A DNA stretch of 64,000 nucleotides, taken from Clostridium magnum DSM 2767 (GTDB lineage Bacteria; Bacillota; Clostridia; Clostridiales; Clostridiaceae). The notes beneath the pieces were generated by a model, which saw only the letters and a program-made list of their open reading frames with translations, was not told the DNA's origin and ran no database searches. Location: positions 248,001-312,000 of the forward strand of contig NZ_LWAE01000002.1 of NCBI RefSeq assembly GCF_001623875.1. Reading direction: 5' to 3'. Both the position numbers and the translations under genes were made by a program. Below, piece by piece: positions 43,587-51,395 of the stretch (within the stretch, counting starts at the first letter, position 1; each line of letters starts with the position of its first letter).

Positions 43587-44502
43587 TATACAAGATGGTA
43601 AAAAGTTAACTGCACTTGATAATGTAAGTTTAGAACTATACTCTGGAGAATGTTTGGGAATAGTTGGAGAAAGCGGCTGTGGTAAAAGTACTTTAGCAAA
43701 TATAATTGCCAATTTGGAAACTTTGACCTCAGGAAGTATTATTTACAAAAATGAAGATATTTCTAATTTAAGTGGGGAAAAGCTTAGACAAAACCGAAGA
43801 AAATTACAGATGATATTTCAAGATCCATCTGAATACTTTAATCCACGTATGAAGATTGGAGAACTTGTTAGGGAACCTCTTTTAAACTTTAGGCTCATGA
43901 ATAGATCAGAAGCTAGCTTAGAGACAAAAAAACTCTTACAAATGGTTGGGGTAAACGAAGAGTTTATCAGTAGATATCCTCATCAATTAAGTGGAGGGCA
44001 GAAGCAAAGAGTTGCAATAGCAAGAGCTCTATCTTTATCACCTGAAATTGTAATATGTGATGAAGCTACTTCTGCTCTGGATGTTTCTATACAGGAACAG
44101 ATACTTAAACTTCTTATTGATTTACAAAAAGAAAAGGGATTATCCTATATTTTTATTGGTCATGACTTAGCAGTAGCTAGAAATATCAGTCACAGAATTG
44201 TAGTAATGTATCTTGGACGAATTGTTGAAGTGATAGAGAGTGATAAGCTTATGGAAGCAGCAGTTCATCCATATACAAAGGCATTGCTAGCATCGATATT
44301 CTCTGTTAAAGGGAGTAGCAATACTGAAATAGAAATAATAGACGGTGATCCACCAAGCTCTTCTGATATACAGCCAGGCTGCGGTTTTAATTCTAGATGT
44401 AAAAAATGTATAGATAAATGTTTTAAGGAAAAACCTGAGTTAAAAGAAATAGGAAAAAATCATCTAGTGGCTTGTTATTTATCCGATGACTACCCGCTCT
44501 AA
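43531..44502 (+). CDS. Peptide/nickel-type ABC ATPase (NikE/DppF family), operon C, C-terminus supplied by a repeat element
   Basis: A 323-residue ATPase starting at TTG with GGAGGGA upstream. It has Walker A GESGCGKST, signature QLSGGQKQRVAIARAL, Walker B IVICDEATSALDVS and H-loop IGHDLAVA. The Cys-rich tail CGFNSRCKKCIDKC is present. The last residues, LSDDYPL, are encoded by the start of a palindromic repeat element inserted at 44479, so the natural C-terminal CHH-type end seen in operon B has been replaced. The core is intact and probably functional. Confidence 0.92.
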   Translation: MLQEKVPILKIKNVTKQFNIQDGKKLTALDNVSLELYSGECLGIVGESGCGKSTLANIIANLETLTSGSIIYKNEDISNLSGEKLRQNRRKLQMIFQDPSEYFNPRMKIGELVREPLLNFRLMNRSEASLETKKLLQMVGVNEEFISRYPHQLSGGQKQRVAIARALSLSPEIVICDEATSALDVSIQEQILKLLIDLQKEKGLSYIFIGHDLAVARNISHRIVVMYLGRIVEVIESDKLMEAAVHPYTKALLASIFSVKGSSNTEIEIIDGDPPSSSDIQPGCGFNSRCKKCIDKCFKEKPELKEIGKNHLVACYLSDDYPL

Positions 44503-44611
44503 TACTCCCATCTTCTTCAAAGTGTGAGTAAAGAGCGGCTACGTCACTGAATTCGTTCAACTAAAAATCAGGTGGGGTTTGAAACGCCATCTGATTCAAG
44601 TTTTCACTTCA
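44479..44611 (-). repeat. Palindromic IS200/IS605-like remnant, copy 3
   Basis: It begins TTATCCGATGACTACCCGCT and ends CAAGTTTTCACTTCA, like the copies at 15719 and 56981, but is shorter (133 bp). Its first 24 bases serve as the end of the preceding ATPase gene. Confidence 0.65.
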
Positions 44612-44658
44612 TACTAGCTAAGTATATACGTGCTAAAGGAGAATGGAGGTATTAATAG

Positions 44659-45182
44659 ATGCAAACAGTAAAAGTAGGAAATATGTCCGCTAAAACTGGA
44701 GATAAAGTATCAGGATATGTACAAGTTAAGGGGACGGAGATAGAGATTCCAGTTACCATTATTTGTGGAGAGAAGGAAGGGGAAACAGTATTTATTTCTG
44801 GAGGAGTACATAATGCAGAATATGTAGGAATTCAGACAGGTATTGAAATAGCTAATGAGATTTCACCATCTCAATTGACGGGAAATCTTATTATATTACC
44901 CTTAATGAATCGGACAGGCTTTGAACATCGAACTATGAGTATGGTAAAAATCTAAACAGGGAGTTTCCTGGAAACCCACAAGGAACAGAAGCAGATAAAA
45001 TCTGTCATACCGTTGTAACAGAATTCCAAAATAATGCAGACTATTATATTGATCTTCACTGTGGAGATAGATATGAAGAGCTAACACCTTATGTATATTG
45101 TGTAGGAGCAGCAGCGACAGAGGTTGTTGAAAAATCAAGAGCTATGGCTGAAGTGGCTTACGGAGAATATCCAAATCATTAA
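44659..45182 (+). pseudogene. Broken aspartoacylase-family hydrolase after operon C
   Basis: The first 95 codons are almost identical to the intact hydrolase at 36246 (MQTVKVGNMSAKTGDKVSGY). A deletion of about 14 bases near 44945 then shifts the frame and gives a stop at 44955. The downstream sequence continues in another frame to AMAEV and then jumps to AYGEYPNH, so a second, larger internal deletion has removed most of the catalytic domain. Not functional. Confidence 0.9.
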
Positions 45183-45217
45183 TAGAGTGTCAATCTAAAT
45201 ATTTTTCTTTAACTTAC

Positions 45218-45247
45218 GGAGAAATCATTTGTGTGATTTCTCCATTT
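45218..45247 (+). terminator. Terminator of operon C
   Basis: GGAGAAATCA and TGATTTCTCC around a TTTGTG loop. It is the counterpart of the operon B terminator at 37239. Confidence 0.7.
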
Positions 45248-45324
45248 ATAGCATGTTTAAATAAAACGTATAAGTTGAATAGAGAAATGATTAAAGAAAC
45301 CATAAAAGAATGGAAGTAGTTAGA

Positions 45325-46674
45325 ATGAGTAATTTAAAAAAGAATATGAATTTAACGGAAGGCATTATATGGAAGAAGTTGTTGTTTTTTGCACTGCCGC
45401 TGCTGGCATCTAGTCTGATTCAACAATTATATAATACAGTTGATTTGATTTTTGTTGGGAATTATCTTGGCAAAGAAGCGGCGGCAGCAGTTGGAGCTAG
45501 TTCCTTGATCATTACTTGTTTGGTAGGATTTTTTACGGGGATGTCAGTAGGAGCAAGTGTTATCATTGCTAATATTTTTGGTTCAGGGAAAAAAGAAAAA
45601 CTAAAAAATGCAATACATACAGCAATTGGATTGAGTTTTCTCGGAGGAATAGTACTTTTTATTATTGGGTATGTAGGTGCATCATATTTTTTAAAGTGGA
45701 TGAATGTTCCACAAGAAATACTGAAACCGGCTGTTTCTTATATAAGAATTTATTTTTTAAGCCTCATTTCCGTTATTACCTATAACATGGGTTCTGGTAT
45801 TATGCGTGCCATGGGTGATTCGAAAACACCAATGTATATACAACTTGCTGGTGGGATTATTCATGTATTAATGGATGCACTGTTTATAGTTATGTTTGAA
45901 AATGGTGTTAATGGGGTTGCATGGGCAACGCTTCTATCTCAGACTATCAGTGCTGTATTGATATTATATTATTTGACAAATTCAGAGAGAGAATATAGAT
46001 TACAATTTAAAAAAATGCGAATACATAAAGAGATACTGTTGACTATTCTTAAGATTGGAATACCGTCTGGACTTCAAAGTATTGTAATAACATTGTCTAA
46101 TGTTTTTGCACAATACCATATTAATAGCTTAGGAGTAGAAGCAATTGTTGCATTTACAGTATATTTTAAAGTGGAATTGCCTCTATATCTTCCAATTGTG
46201 GCTTTTGGACAAGCAATCACAACATTTTGCGGGCAGAATATGGGTGCAGGAAATGTTGAACGAGTAAAAAAAGGAGCTAAGGTATGTATACTTATGGGAA
46301 TAGGTCTGACTATGGTGTCAAGTATGCTTTTACTTATTTATGGCCATCAAGTTTTTGGGATATTTAATCAGGATAGTGTGGTAATTGATTACGGTATGAG
46401 AATAATCTTCACGTCATTCCCGTTCTATTGGATTTATGTTATTTTGGAAGTATTGGGCGATACCATCAGAGGTGCAGGAAAAGCCATTCCTCCAATGGTA
46501 ATTATATTATCTAATATATGTATACTTAGAGTTGTATTGCTCTTTATTATAATGTCTTCCTATCATAACGTTCGAGGAGTAGCAATTACATATCCCATAA
46601 CCTGGGCTACAACAGCGTTATGTATGTTTGTTTATTATTTAAAGGGTAATTGGGCAAAGAAGATTAACTGTTAA
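45325..46674 (+). CDS. MATE-family efflux transporter 2
   Basis: A 449-residue protein with about 12 helices. It has MNLTEGIIWKKLLFFALPLL and QQLYNTVDLIFVGNYLGKEA in the first half, and the repeat pair GSGIMRAMGDSKTPM and LGDTIRGAGKAIPP. It resembles the MepA/NorM-type multidrug group and is not a close copy of the MATE protein at 26390. The ATG at 45325 has GGAAG upstream; 45310 is an alternative. It follows importer operon C, mirroring the MATE gene after operon A. Confidence 0.88.
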   Translation: MSNLKKNMNLTEGIIWKKLLFFALPLLASSLIQQLYNTVDLIFVGNYLGKEAAAAVGASSLIITCLVGFFTGMSVGASVIIANIFGSGKKEKLKNAIHTAIGLSFLGGIVLFIIGYVGASYFLKWMNVPQEILKPAVSYIRIYFLSLISVITYNMGSGIMRAMGDSKTPMYIQLAGGIIHVLMDALFIVMFENGVNGVAWATLLSQTISAVLILYYLTNSEREYRLQFKKMRIHKEILLTILKIGIPSGLQSIVITLSNVFAQYHINSLGVEAIVAFTVYFKVELPLYLPIVAFGQAITTFCGQNMGAGNVERVKKGAKVCILMGIGLTMVSSMLLLIYGHQVFGIFNQDSVVIDYGMRIIFTSFPFYWIYVILEVLGDTIRGAGKAIPPMVIILSNICILRVVLLFIIMSSYHNVRGVAITYPITWATTALCMFVYYLKGNWAKKINC

Positions 46675-46753
46675 GTTATTATAAACAATTGATAAGTGGT
46701 AATAATATATATATAATGAAATTATATATTGTATAATGTTAGGAGATGAGAAA

Positions 46754-47305
46754 ATGGAACCTTTTAGAAATGTATTTATTACACCAAAACAATTTGAGGA
46801 AATTCAAAGCAAATATGATGGGGTTTGTGAATATCTAAATGGAGAGATATTATTCAGTTCCAGGACATCTCAAAGGCATAATAGAGTAGTAAGAAGAATC
46901 TTATCGAAGTTAGATGAATATTTTGATGGAAGTAAATGTGAACCTTTTTCAGAACAAATAGAGGTTATATTTAAAAATGAAAATGAACAGTATAATTTAT
47001 TACCTGATATTTTTGTTATGTGTGAAGATGCCAAAACTTTAGGTGAAAGTTTTATTTCATCACCAGAGATAATATTTGAAGTGGTGTCTGAAAAATATTC
47101 AGATAATGATTATTTTATTAAAGCTCGTATATATCAAAAATTTAGTGTTTTAGAATATAATATAGTTGAACCCAGTGGTTCTATAACGCAATATAAGCTA
47201 GTTAATGGAAGCTATGGAACTCCAACAGTATTTTCCTCTAAAGATATCTATGTAAGTACAGTTTATGAGGATTTAAGAATTGAACTTGAAAAGATATTTA
47301 GATAA
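46754..47305 (+). CDS. Uma2-family (DUF820) endonuclease-like protein
   Basis: A 183-residue protein. EYLNGEILFSSRTSQRHN, LLPDIFVMCED and SSPEIIFEVVS are the conserved segments of the Uma2/DUF820 family, which has a PD-(D/E)XK nuclease-like fold and unknown function. The ATG at 46754 follows AGGAGATGAG. It is a solitary gene between the importer island and a regulatory region, and such genes are often mobile. No partner gene is visible. Confidence 0.78.
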   Translation: MEPFRNVFITPKQFEEIQSKYDGVCEYLNGEILFSSRTSQRHNRVVRRILSKLDEYFDGSKCEPFSEQIEVIFKNENEQYNLLPDIFVMCEDAKTLGESFISSPEIIFEVVSEKYSDNDYFIKARIYQKFSVLEYNIVEPSGSITQYKLVNGSYGTPTVFSSKDIYVSTVYEDLRIELEKIFR

Positions 47306-47354
47306 CCTATGAGTCTATGATATTAGTGCTATAATATTTCTAAAATGAGAAAAA

Positions 47355-47398
47355 GTTTCAAATTGATACTAAAATTGTATCGATTTGAAACTTTTTTT
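47355..47398 (+). promoter_or_regulatory. Activator-type palindrome that can also act as terminator
   Basis: GTTTCAAATTGATA (47355-47368) and TATCGATTTGAAAC (47378-47391), flanked by AAAAA and TTTTTTT. The inverted halves match the UAS family, and the T run makes it a plausible terminator after the Uma2 gene. No -24/-12 element lies directly downstream. Confidence 0.5.
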
Positions 47399-47595
47399 CT
47401 AGTCTAGACTCTCTACATAATATGCAGGGCATTTGAAAAAGTTTTAGTAATAAGGCAGAAAAAGAGCTTATTTTGTTTAATTTTAGATATTCAAAATTTA
47501 ATATATATGTTTGATATCAAAATTACTACTTTATATAAAGTAAATAACACTATATGTGATACTTTTTATTATTATGTTATGAAAGGAGATATATA

Positions 47596-48013
47596 ATGGA
47601 TTTACAAAATATGGTGAAAGATAACTGGAGTAAAGCCGCAGAAAAATATATCAATAATATACAAAAGGAGATTAATAGTTTCAAAAGAAATGCGCAGGAA
47701 TCAGGAGTTAATCCGAATTTTCATGTTATGGATAGTCATAGTCTAGATTTTGAAGATGAAAGCTTTGATTTGATTATTAGTAGAAATGTAGATTGGAATC
47801 TAAAAGAACTTAAGAAAGTTTATAAAAATTGGTTTAATCTTTTGAAAAAAGATGGAAGAGTGGTTATTTTTGGTGAGGATTGCTTTTTAAAAGTATTAAT
47901 AGAATGTGGATTTCAAAAAATAATTGTGAAAAAGGATATTTTAAACAGTATATATACAGATAAAAAAAGTAGTTTATAGGAGGAAGAATATGTTTAGCAT
48001 TTGTGCTTATAAA
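47596..48013 (+). pseudogene. Remnant of a SAM methyltransferase (relative of 48472)
   Basis: The open frame (127 residues) aligns with the intact methyltransferase at 48472 in its N-terminus (KEINSFKR) and in the post-motif region (FDLIISRNVDWNLKE and KKDGRVVIF), but the SAM-binding motif I region and about 60 later residues are deleted. After its stop, FSICAYK, the C-terminal end of the family, appears in another frame. It therefore cannot bind SAM normally and is a decayed duplicate. Confidence 0.85.
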
Positions 48014-48024
48014 TCATACAATAT

Positions 48025-48067
48025 TATCAAAATGAAATTAATTTAGAATGGTTTATCAATATGAAAC
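48025..48067 (+). promoter_or_regulatory. Activator-type sites upstream of P5
   Basis: TATCAAAATGAAA (48025-48037) and TATCAATATGAAAC (48054-48067), about 65 bases before P5. The layout matches that upstream of P2. Confidence 0.55.
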
Positions 48068-48129
48068 TAATAATATTATTAAAATGATAAAATTTACAAA
48101 TTTTAATACAAATATCAGAGGTTATAGCA

Positions 48130-48147
48130 TTGGCATATAAATTGCTT
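48130..48147 (+). promoter_or_regulatory. Sigma-54 promoter P5
   Basis: TTGGCATATAAATTGCTT, with GG at 48132-48133 and GC at 48144-48145. It is followed by a short terminated transcript, as at P2. Confidence 0.75.
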
Positions 48148-48156
48148 GATAAGATA

Positions 48157-48252
48157 AATATAGTTTGAAATAAACTTTAGATCCTCAACCTTTAATCCTA
48201 AAATAAAAAGTACTTAAAAACAGCTATCCTATACTTAAGTACTTTTTATTTA
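48157..48252 (+). ncRNA. Candidate sigma-54-dependent small RNA, copy B
   Basis: About 95 nt from the expected P5 start to the T run of the hairpin at 48205-48247 (AAAAAGTACTTAA pairing with TTAAGTACTTTTT). It shares TATAGTTTGA, CCTAAAATAAAAA and the CAGC...TCCT loop with copy A at 18802. The stem base pair that is T-A in copy A is G-C here. No ORF is present. Its targets are unknown. Confidence 0.6.
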
Positions 48253-48260
48253 TATTTTTA

Positions 48261-48317
48261 GTTTCAAAATGATACGTAACTTATCATTTTGAAACTAAAA
48301 GTATATCATTTTGAGAA
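48261..48317 (+). promoter_or_regulatory. Activator-type sites upstream of P6
   Basis: GTTTCAAAATGATA (48261-48274) and TATCATTTTGAAAC (48282-48295) are perfect inverted copies. A third half, TATCATTTTGAGAAA, is at 48303-48317. This is the same three-part layout as before P3. Confidence 0.75.
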
Positions 48318-48377
48318 AGTATTAAGTGAAATTTGAATTGGATGGTGTTTCATAGGAGTTTTATCACGCTTGTAATA

Positions 48378-48395
48378 TTGGCATATAAATTGCTA
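48378..48395 (+). promoter_or_regulatory. Sigma-54 promoter P6
   Basis: TTGGCATATAAATTGCTA (from 48379), with GG at 48380-48381 and GC at 48392-48393, about 75 bases before the methyltransferase start. Confidence 0.78.
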
Positions 48396-48471
48396 TAAAT
48401 AAAATTAGAATATTTATATTATTATAAAAAAACAACAAATCATAAAAAGTTTGCAATAGGAGGGAATTTAA

Positions 48472-49215
48472 ATGGAGTTAAGGATTGAAAATTATTGGAA
48501 CAATAGAGCCAATACCTATAGTGAAATGATAAATGAAGATATGAATAGTTTCAAAAAAGAAGTTTGGTCTAAAATTATAAATGATAAGGTGAAAGATAAA
48601 AATAGAGTAAAGGTATTAGATGTAGGCACTGGTCCTGGTTTTTTTGCAATTATTATGGCGCAAATGGGATACGAGGTAACTGCTATTGATTCCTCCTGTA
48701 CTATGCTTGAAGAAGCTAGAGGAAATGCAGAATTAGCAGGAGTAAAGGTCAACTTTATAAAAACTGATGGAGAGGAACTGCAATTCCAAAAGAAAAGCTT
48801 TGATTTAATTATTAGCAGAAATGTGACCTGGACACTAAAAGAGCCTGAAAAAGCTTATAAGAATTGGTTTGAGCTTCTGAAAGAAGATGGAAGACTAGTT
48901 ATCTTTGATGCTAATTGGTATTTAAGATTGGCAAACAGAGAATTTCAAGAAGAGTATGAAAAGAATATGGAATTAGCTCAAAGCATGGGATATGATTGTA
49001 AAATTAATAAAAGACAAAGTGAGGAATCTGAAATAATAGCAAAAAATCTTCCTATGACCTATAAATTACGCCCAGAATGGGACAAGGATCTGTTAAAAGA
49101 AAGTGGGTTTAAAAAAATAATAGTTGAAAAAGATATTTCAGGTTATATATACACAGAGGAAGAAAAAATAGCTTATAAAACAACACCTATGTTTAGCATA
49201 TGTGCCTATAAATAG
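48472..49215 (+). CDS. Class I SAM-dependent methyltransferase
   Basis: A 247-residue soluble methyltransferase. Motif I is VLDVGTGPGFFAIIMAQMG, motif II AIDSSC, then SRNVTWTLKEPEKAYKNW and LVIFDANWYLRLANRE. It is closest in the window to the operon C enzyme at 38430. It starts after AGGAGGG. It is driven by P6 and leads a group with a His-rich protein, an ECF S component, two further methyltransferases and FmdE. The substrate is unknown. Confidence 0.87.
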   Translation: MELRIENYWNNRANTYSEMINEDMNSFKKEVWSKIINDKVKDKNRVKVLDVGTGPGFFAIIMAQMGYEVTAIDSSCTMLEEARGNAELAGVKVNFIKTDGEELQFQKKSFDLIISRNVTWTLKEPEKAYKNWFELLKEDGRLVIFDANWYLRLANREFQEEYEKNMELAQSMGYDCKINKRQSEESEIIAKNLPMTYKLRPEWDKDLLKESGFKKIIVEKDISGYIYTEEEKIAYKTTPMFSICAYK

Positions 49216-49357
49216 GATATAAGGAATCTTTAATTTGGTGTTTTCTTTAACATGACTAACAACAAAAGGGAAAACTTACATCATTACTGGATATATCCTT
49301 TGTGGACTATTTGGTTTTGTGGTTAAAAGAAAAAATATAAAGAGATGAGGGATATTT

Positions 49358-49648
49358 ATGATTTACAATGAAAAAAATGAATACAAATATCATCATGGAC
49401 ATGATCATGTGAATGAAGTATTAATAGAATGTGATTGCAAATTAAATCTATGTAAAGATGAGGAAACTTTAAAAATTTTATTGGATCATTGGGTTGAACA
49501 TAATGAGTCCCATGAAGAAGGATTTAAAGAGTGGGTTCAAAAAGCAAAATCAATGGGGAAATTAGAAACTGCAGAATTTATACTAAAAGCTATAGAATTT
49601 ATGCAAGAGGCAGATGAAATGCTTAGAGATGCAAAGAAAAATATGTAG
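49358..49648 (+). CDS. Small His-rich helical protein
   Basis: A 96-residue acidic protein with an N-terminal HHGHDHV cluster, a CDCKLNLC motif, then helices containing DHWVEHNESHEEG. These residues could bind Ni, Co or Zn. There is no signal peptide. A GATGAGGG precedes the ATG. It lies between a sigma-54-driven methyltransferase and an ECF S component, so a metal chaperone or sensor role fits the context. I do not recognise a named family with certainty. Confidence 0.7.
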   Translation: MIYNEKNEYKYHHGHDHVNEVLIECDCKLNLCKDEETLKILLDHWVEHNESHEEGFKEWVQKAKSMGKLETAEFILKAIEFMQEADEMLRDAKKNM

Positions 49649-49657
49649 CATGATAAA

Positions 49658-49696
49658 TAATGACCCACAAAATACCTATTTGTGGGTCATTTATAT
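49658..49696 (+). terminator. Hairpin before the ECF S-component gene
   Basis: AATGACCCACAAA pairs with TTTGTGGGTCATT, followed by TATATT. It can terminate or attenuate transcription between the His-rich gene and the S-component gene. Confidence 0.65.
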
Positions 49697-49713
49697 TAAT
49701 GGAGGGATTATTT

Positions 49714-50247
49714 ATGGGGAATAAATCAGTGAGGGAGATTGTATTATCAGGTCTATTTATCGGTTTGGGTCTTGTTTTGCCAATGGTTTTTCATGTATTT
49801 GGGGCAGGTTCAACATTTTTACCTATGCACATACCTGTTTTAATTGCAGGATTTGTAGTTAGTATGCCCTTTGCAATTGCAGTAGGTGCGATTACTCCAA
49901 TTTTGAGTTCTATACTTACAGGTATGCCGCCGATGTTTCCAGTTTTACCATATATGATGTTTGAATTAGCTGTATATGGAGGTGTAACAAGTTTTCTTTA
50001 TAGGAGATTAAATCTTAATGTGTATGTATCTCTTATTTGCAGTATGATTGCAGGCAGGATTATGGCTTCTATTGTTGTTTGGGTACTTGCTACTTTCTTT
50101 GTAACAAAGCTCCCTGGACCTATTGTCTTTATAACAGGGGCTATTGCGCAAGGTATTCCAGGTATAATCATACAAATTATATTTATTCCAGCTATTATTT
50201 TTTCATTAAACAAAAGTAGATTAATTCTGAGAGAAGGTAATTATTAA
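49714..50247 (+). CDS. ECF transporter substrate-specific (S) component, substrate unknown
   Basis: A 177-residue, six-helix membrane protein. SVREIVLSGLFIGLGLVLP resembles the Ala-motif helix of S components, and HIPVLIAGFVVSMPFAIAVG and LPYMMFELAVYGG follow. The ATG at 49714 follows GGAGGG. The stop overlaps the next methyltransferase start (TAATG). No T or A components adjoin it, so it would have to use shared ECF subunits. The surrounding FmdE and methyltransferase genes suggest a metal-related or cofactor substrate. Confidence 0.8.
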   Translation: MGNKSVREIVLSGLFIGLGLVLPMVFHVFGAGSTFLPMHIPVLIAGFVVSMPFAIAVGAITPILSSILTGMPPMFPVLPYMMFELAVYGGVTSFLYRRLNLNVYVSLICSMIAGRIMASIVVWVLATFFVTKLPGPIVFITGAIAQGIPGIIIQIIFIPAIIFSLNKSRLILREGNY

Positions 50248-50834
50248 TGGAACAAAAAGAATTTTTTAACTCTATGGCATATGAGTGGGATACATATTGT
50301 AAGCATGATACTGAAAAGATTAAGTTGATTTTAAAGTTGTTAGGTATTAAGGAAGGGTCAAAAGTACTTGATGTTGGTACTGGTACAGGAGTTTTAGTGC
50401 CCTATCTTTTCACTTATGTAGGTGTGAATGGTAAAGTTACAGCAATTGATGCTGCTGAAAAAATGATTGAAGTAGCACAAAGTAAATATAATTTTGACAA
50501 TGTTTCATTTATATGTGGGGATGTTTTAAAGGAGGATTTACCAAAAGAGACTTTTGATTATACTATATGTTATTCTGTTTTTCCACATTTTCAAGACAAG
50601 CTAGAGATAATTGATACTATAAGTAAACTTTTAAAAAGTGGAGGTAAGTTGATCATATGCCATTCTCAAAGCAGGGATGCAATAAATAACATGCATAAGA
50701 AAGCTTCTGAAGTAGTAGCAGAAGACAATTTACCAGATATGGAAACTATAAAGAGTTACTTTCAACAGGTTGGGATAAGGACAACCCATCAAATTGATAA
50801 TGATGAGATGTTTGTTATTATTGGAGAAAAATAA
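50247..50834 (+). CDS. Class I SAM-dependent methyltransferase, UbiE-like
   Basis: A 195-residue methyltransferase with motif I VLDVGTGTGVLVPYLFTYVG, motif II TAIDAAEKMIEVAQSKY and post-I DYTICYSVFPHF. It is shorter than, and distinct from, the 250-residue family in the importer operons. It is translationally coupled to the S-component gene (TAATG) and followed 28 bases later by FmdE, so the three act together. The substrate is unknown. Confidence 0.85.
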   Translation: MEQKEFFNSMAYEWDTYCKHDTEKIKLILKLLGIKEGSKVLDVGTGTGVLVPYLFTYVGVNGKVTAIDAAEKMIEVAQSKYNFDNVSFICGDVLKEDLPKETFDYTICYSVFPHFQDKLEIIDTISKLLKSGGKLIICHSQSRDAINNMHKKASEVVAEDNLPDMETIKSYFQQVGIRTTHQIDNDEMFVIIGEK

Positions 50835-50862
50835 GTAAATAAAAATTTAAGGAGGAAATATT

Positions 50863-51387
50863 GTGAATAAAGAATTATGGGAAAAATGTGTGGAGTTTCA
50901 CGGACATGAATGTCCAGGGTTAGCAATAGGTTTTAAGGCTAGCGAAGCAGCTAGAGAAAAGATGGGATTATCCTTTTCAAAGGATGAAGAAATTGTTTGT
51001 GTAACTGAAAACGATGCCTGTGGTGTTGATGCAGTACAGGTTATAACAGGCTGTTCTATGGGTAAAGGTAATTTAATATACAAAGATGCTGGCAAGATCG
51101 CTTTTTCGTTTTTTTATAGAAAAAATGGTGAAGCTTTAAGAATAGTTTTAAAATCATGGAATAGAACAGGTGATAAACAAAAGGATATGGAATATATGCT
51201 TGATACATCTTATGAGGAATTATTTGATTTTAAAAAACCAAACTTTACTGTGCCTGAGAATGCTAGATTGTTTAATGATATAACATGCGAAGCTTGTGGA
51301 GAAAGTACAGCAGAATGTAAGATTAGAATAATGGATGGCAAAAAGGTCTGTGGAGATTGTTTTAAGGAATATTCAAGGGGATTCTAA
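50863..51387 (+). CDS. FmdE-family protein with C-terminal zinc ribbon
   Basis: A 174-residue protein starting at GTG with AAGGAGGA upstream. The FmdE domain has CVEFHGHECPGLAIGFKA and ENDACGVDAVQVITGCSMGK; the conserved His and Cys residues are likely metal ligands. The C-terminus has a four-Cys zinc ribbon (CEACGES and CGDC). FmdE was named from the molybdenum formylmethanofuran dehydrogenase operon of methanogens, and its biochemical role is unclear. Here it is linked to methyltransferases and transporters. Confidence 0.9.
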   Translation: MNKELWEKCVEFHGHECPGLAIGFKASEAAREKMGLSFSKDEEIVCVTENDACGVDAVQVITGCSMGKGNLIYKDAGKIAFSFFYRKNGEALRIVLKSWNRTGDKQKDMEYMLDTSYEELFDFKKPNFTVPENARLFNDITCEACGESTAECKIRIMDGKKVCGDCFKEYSRGF

Positions 51388-51395
51388 TTATAGAT

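Noticed and set aside
47355..47398. A sigma-54 promoter for the methyltransferase remnant at 47596
   Set aside because: The palindrome matches the activator family, but no GG-N10-GC element lies between it and the remnant.
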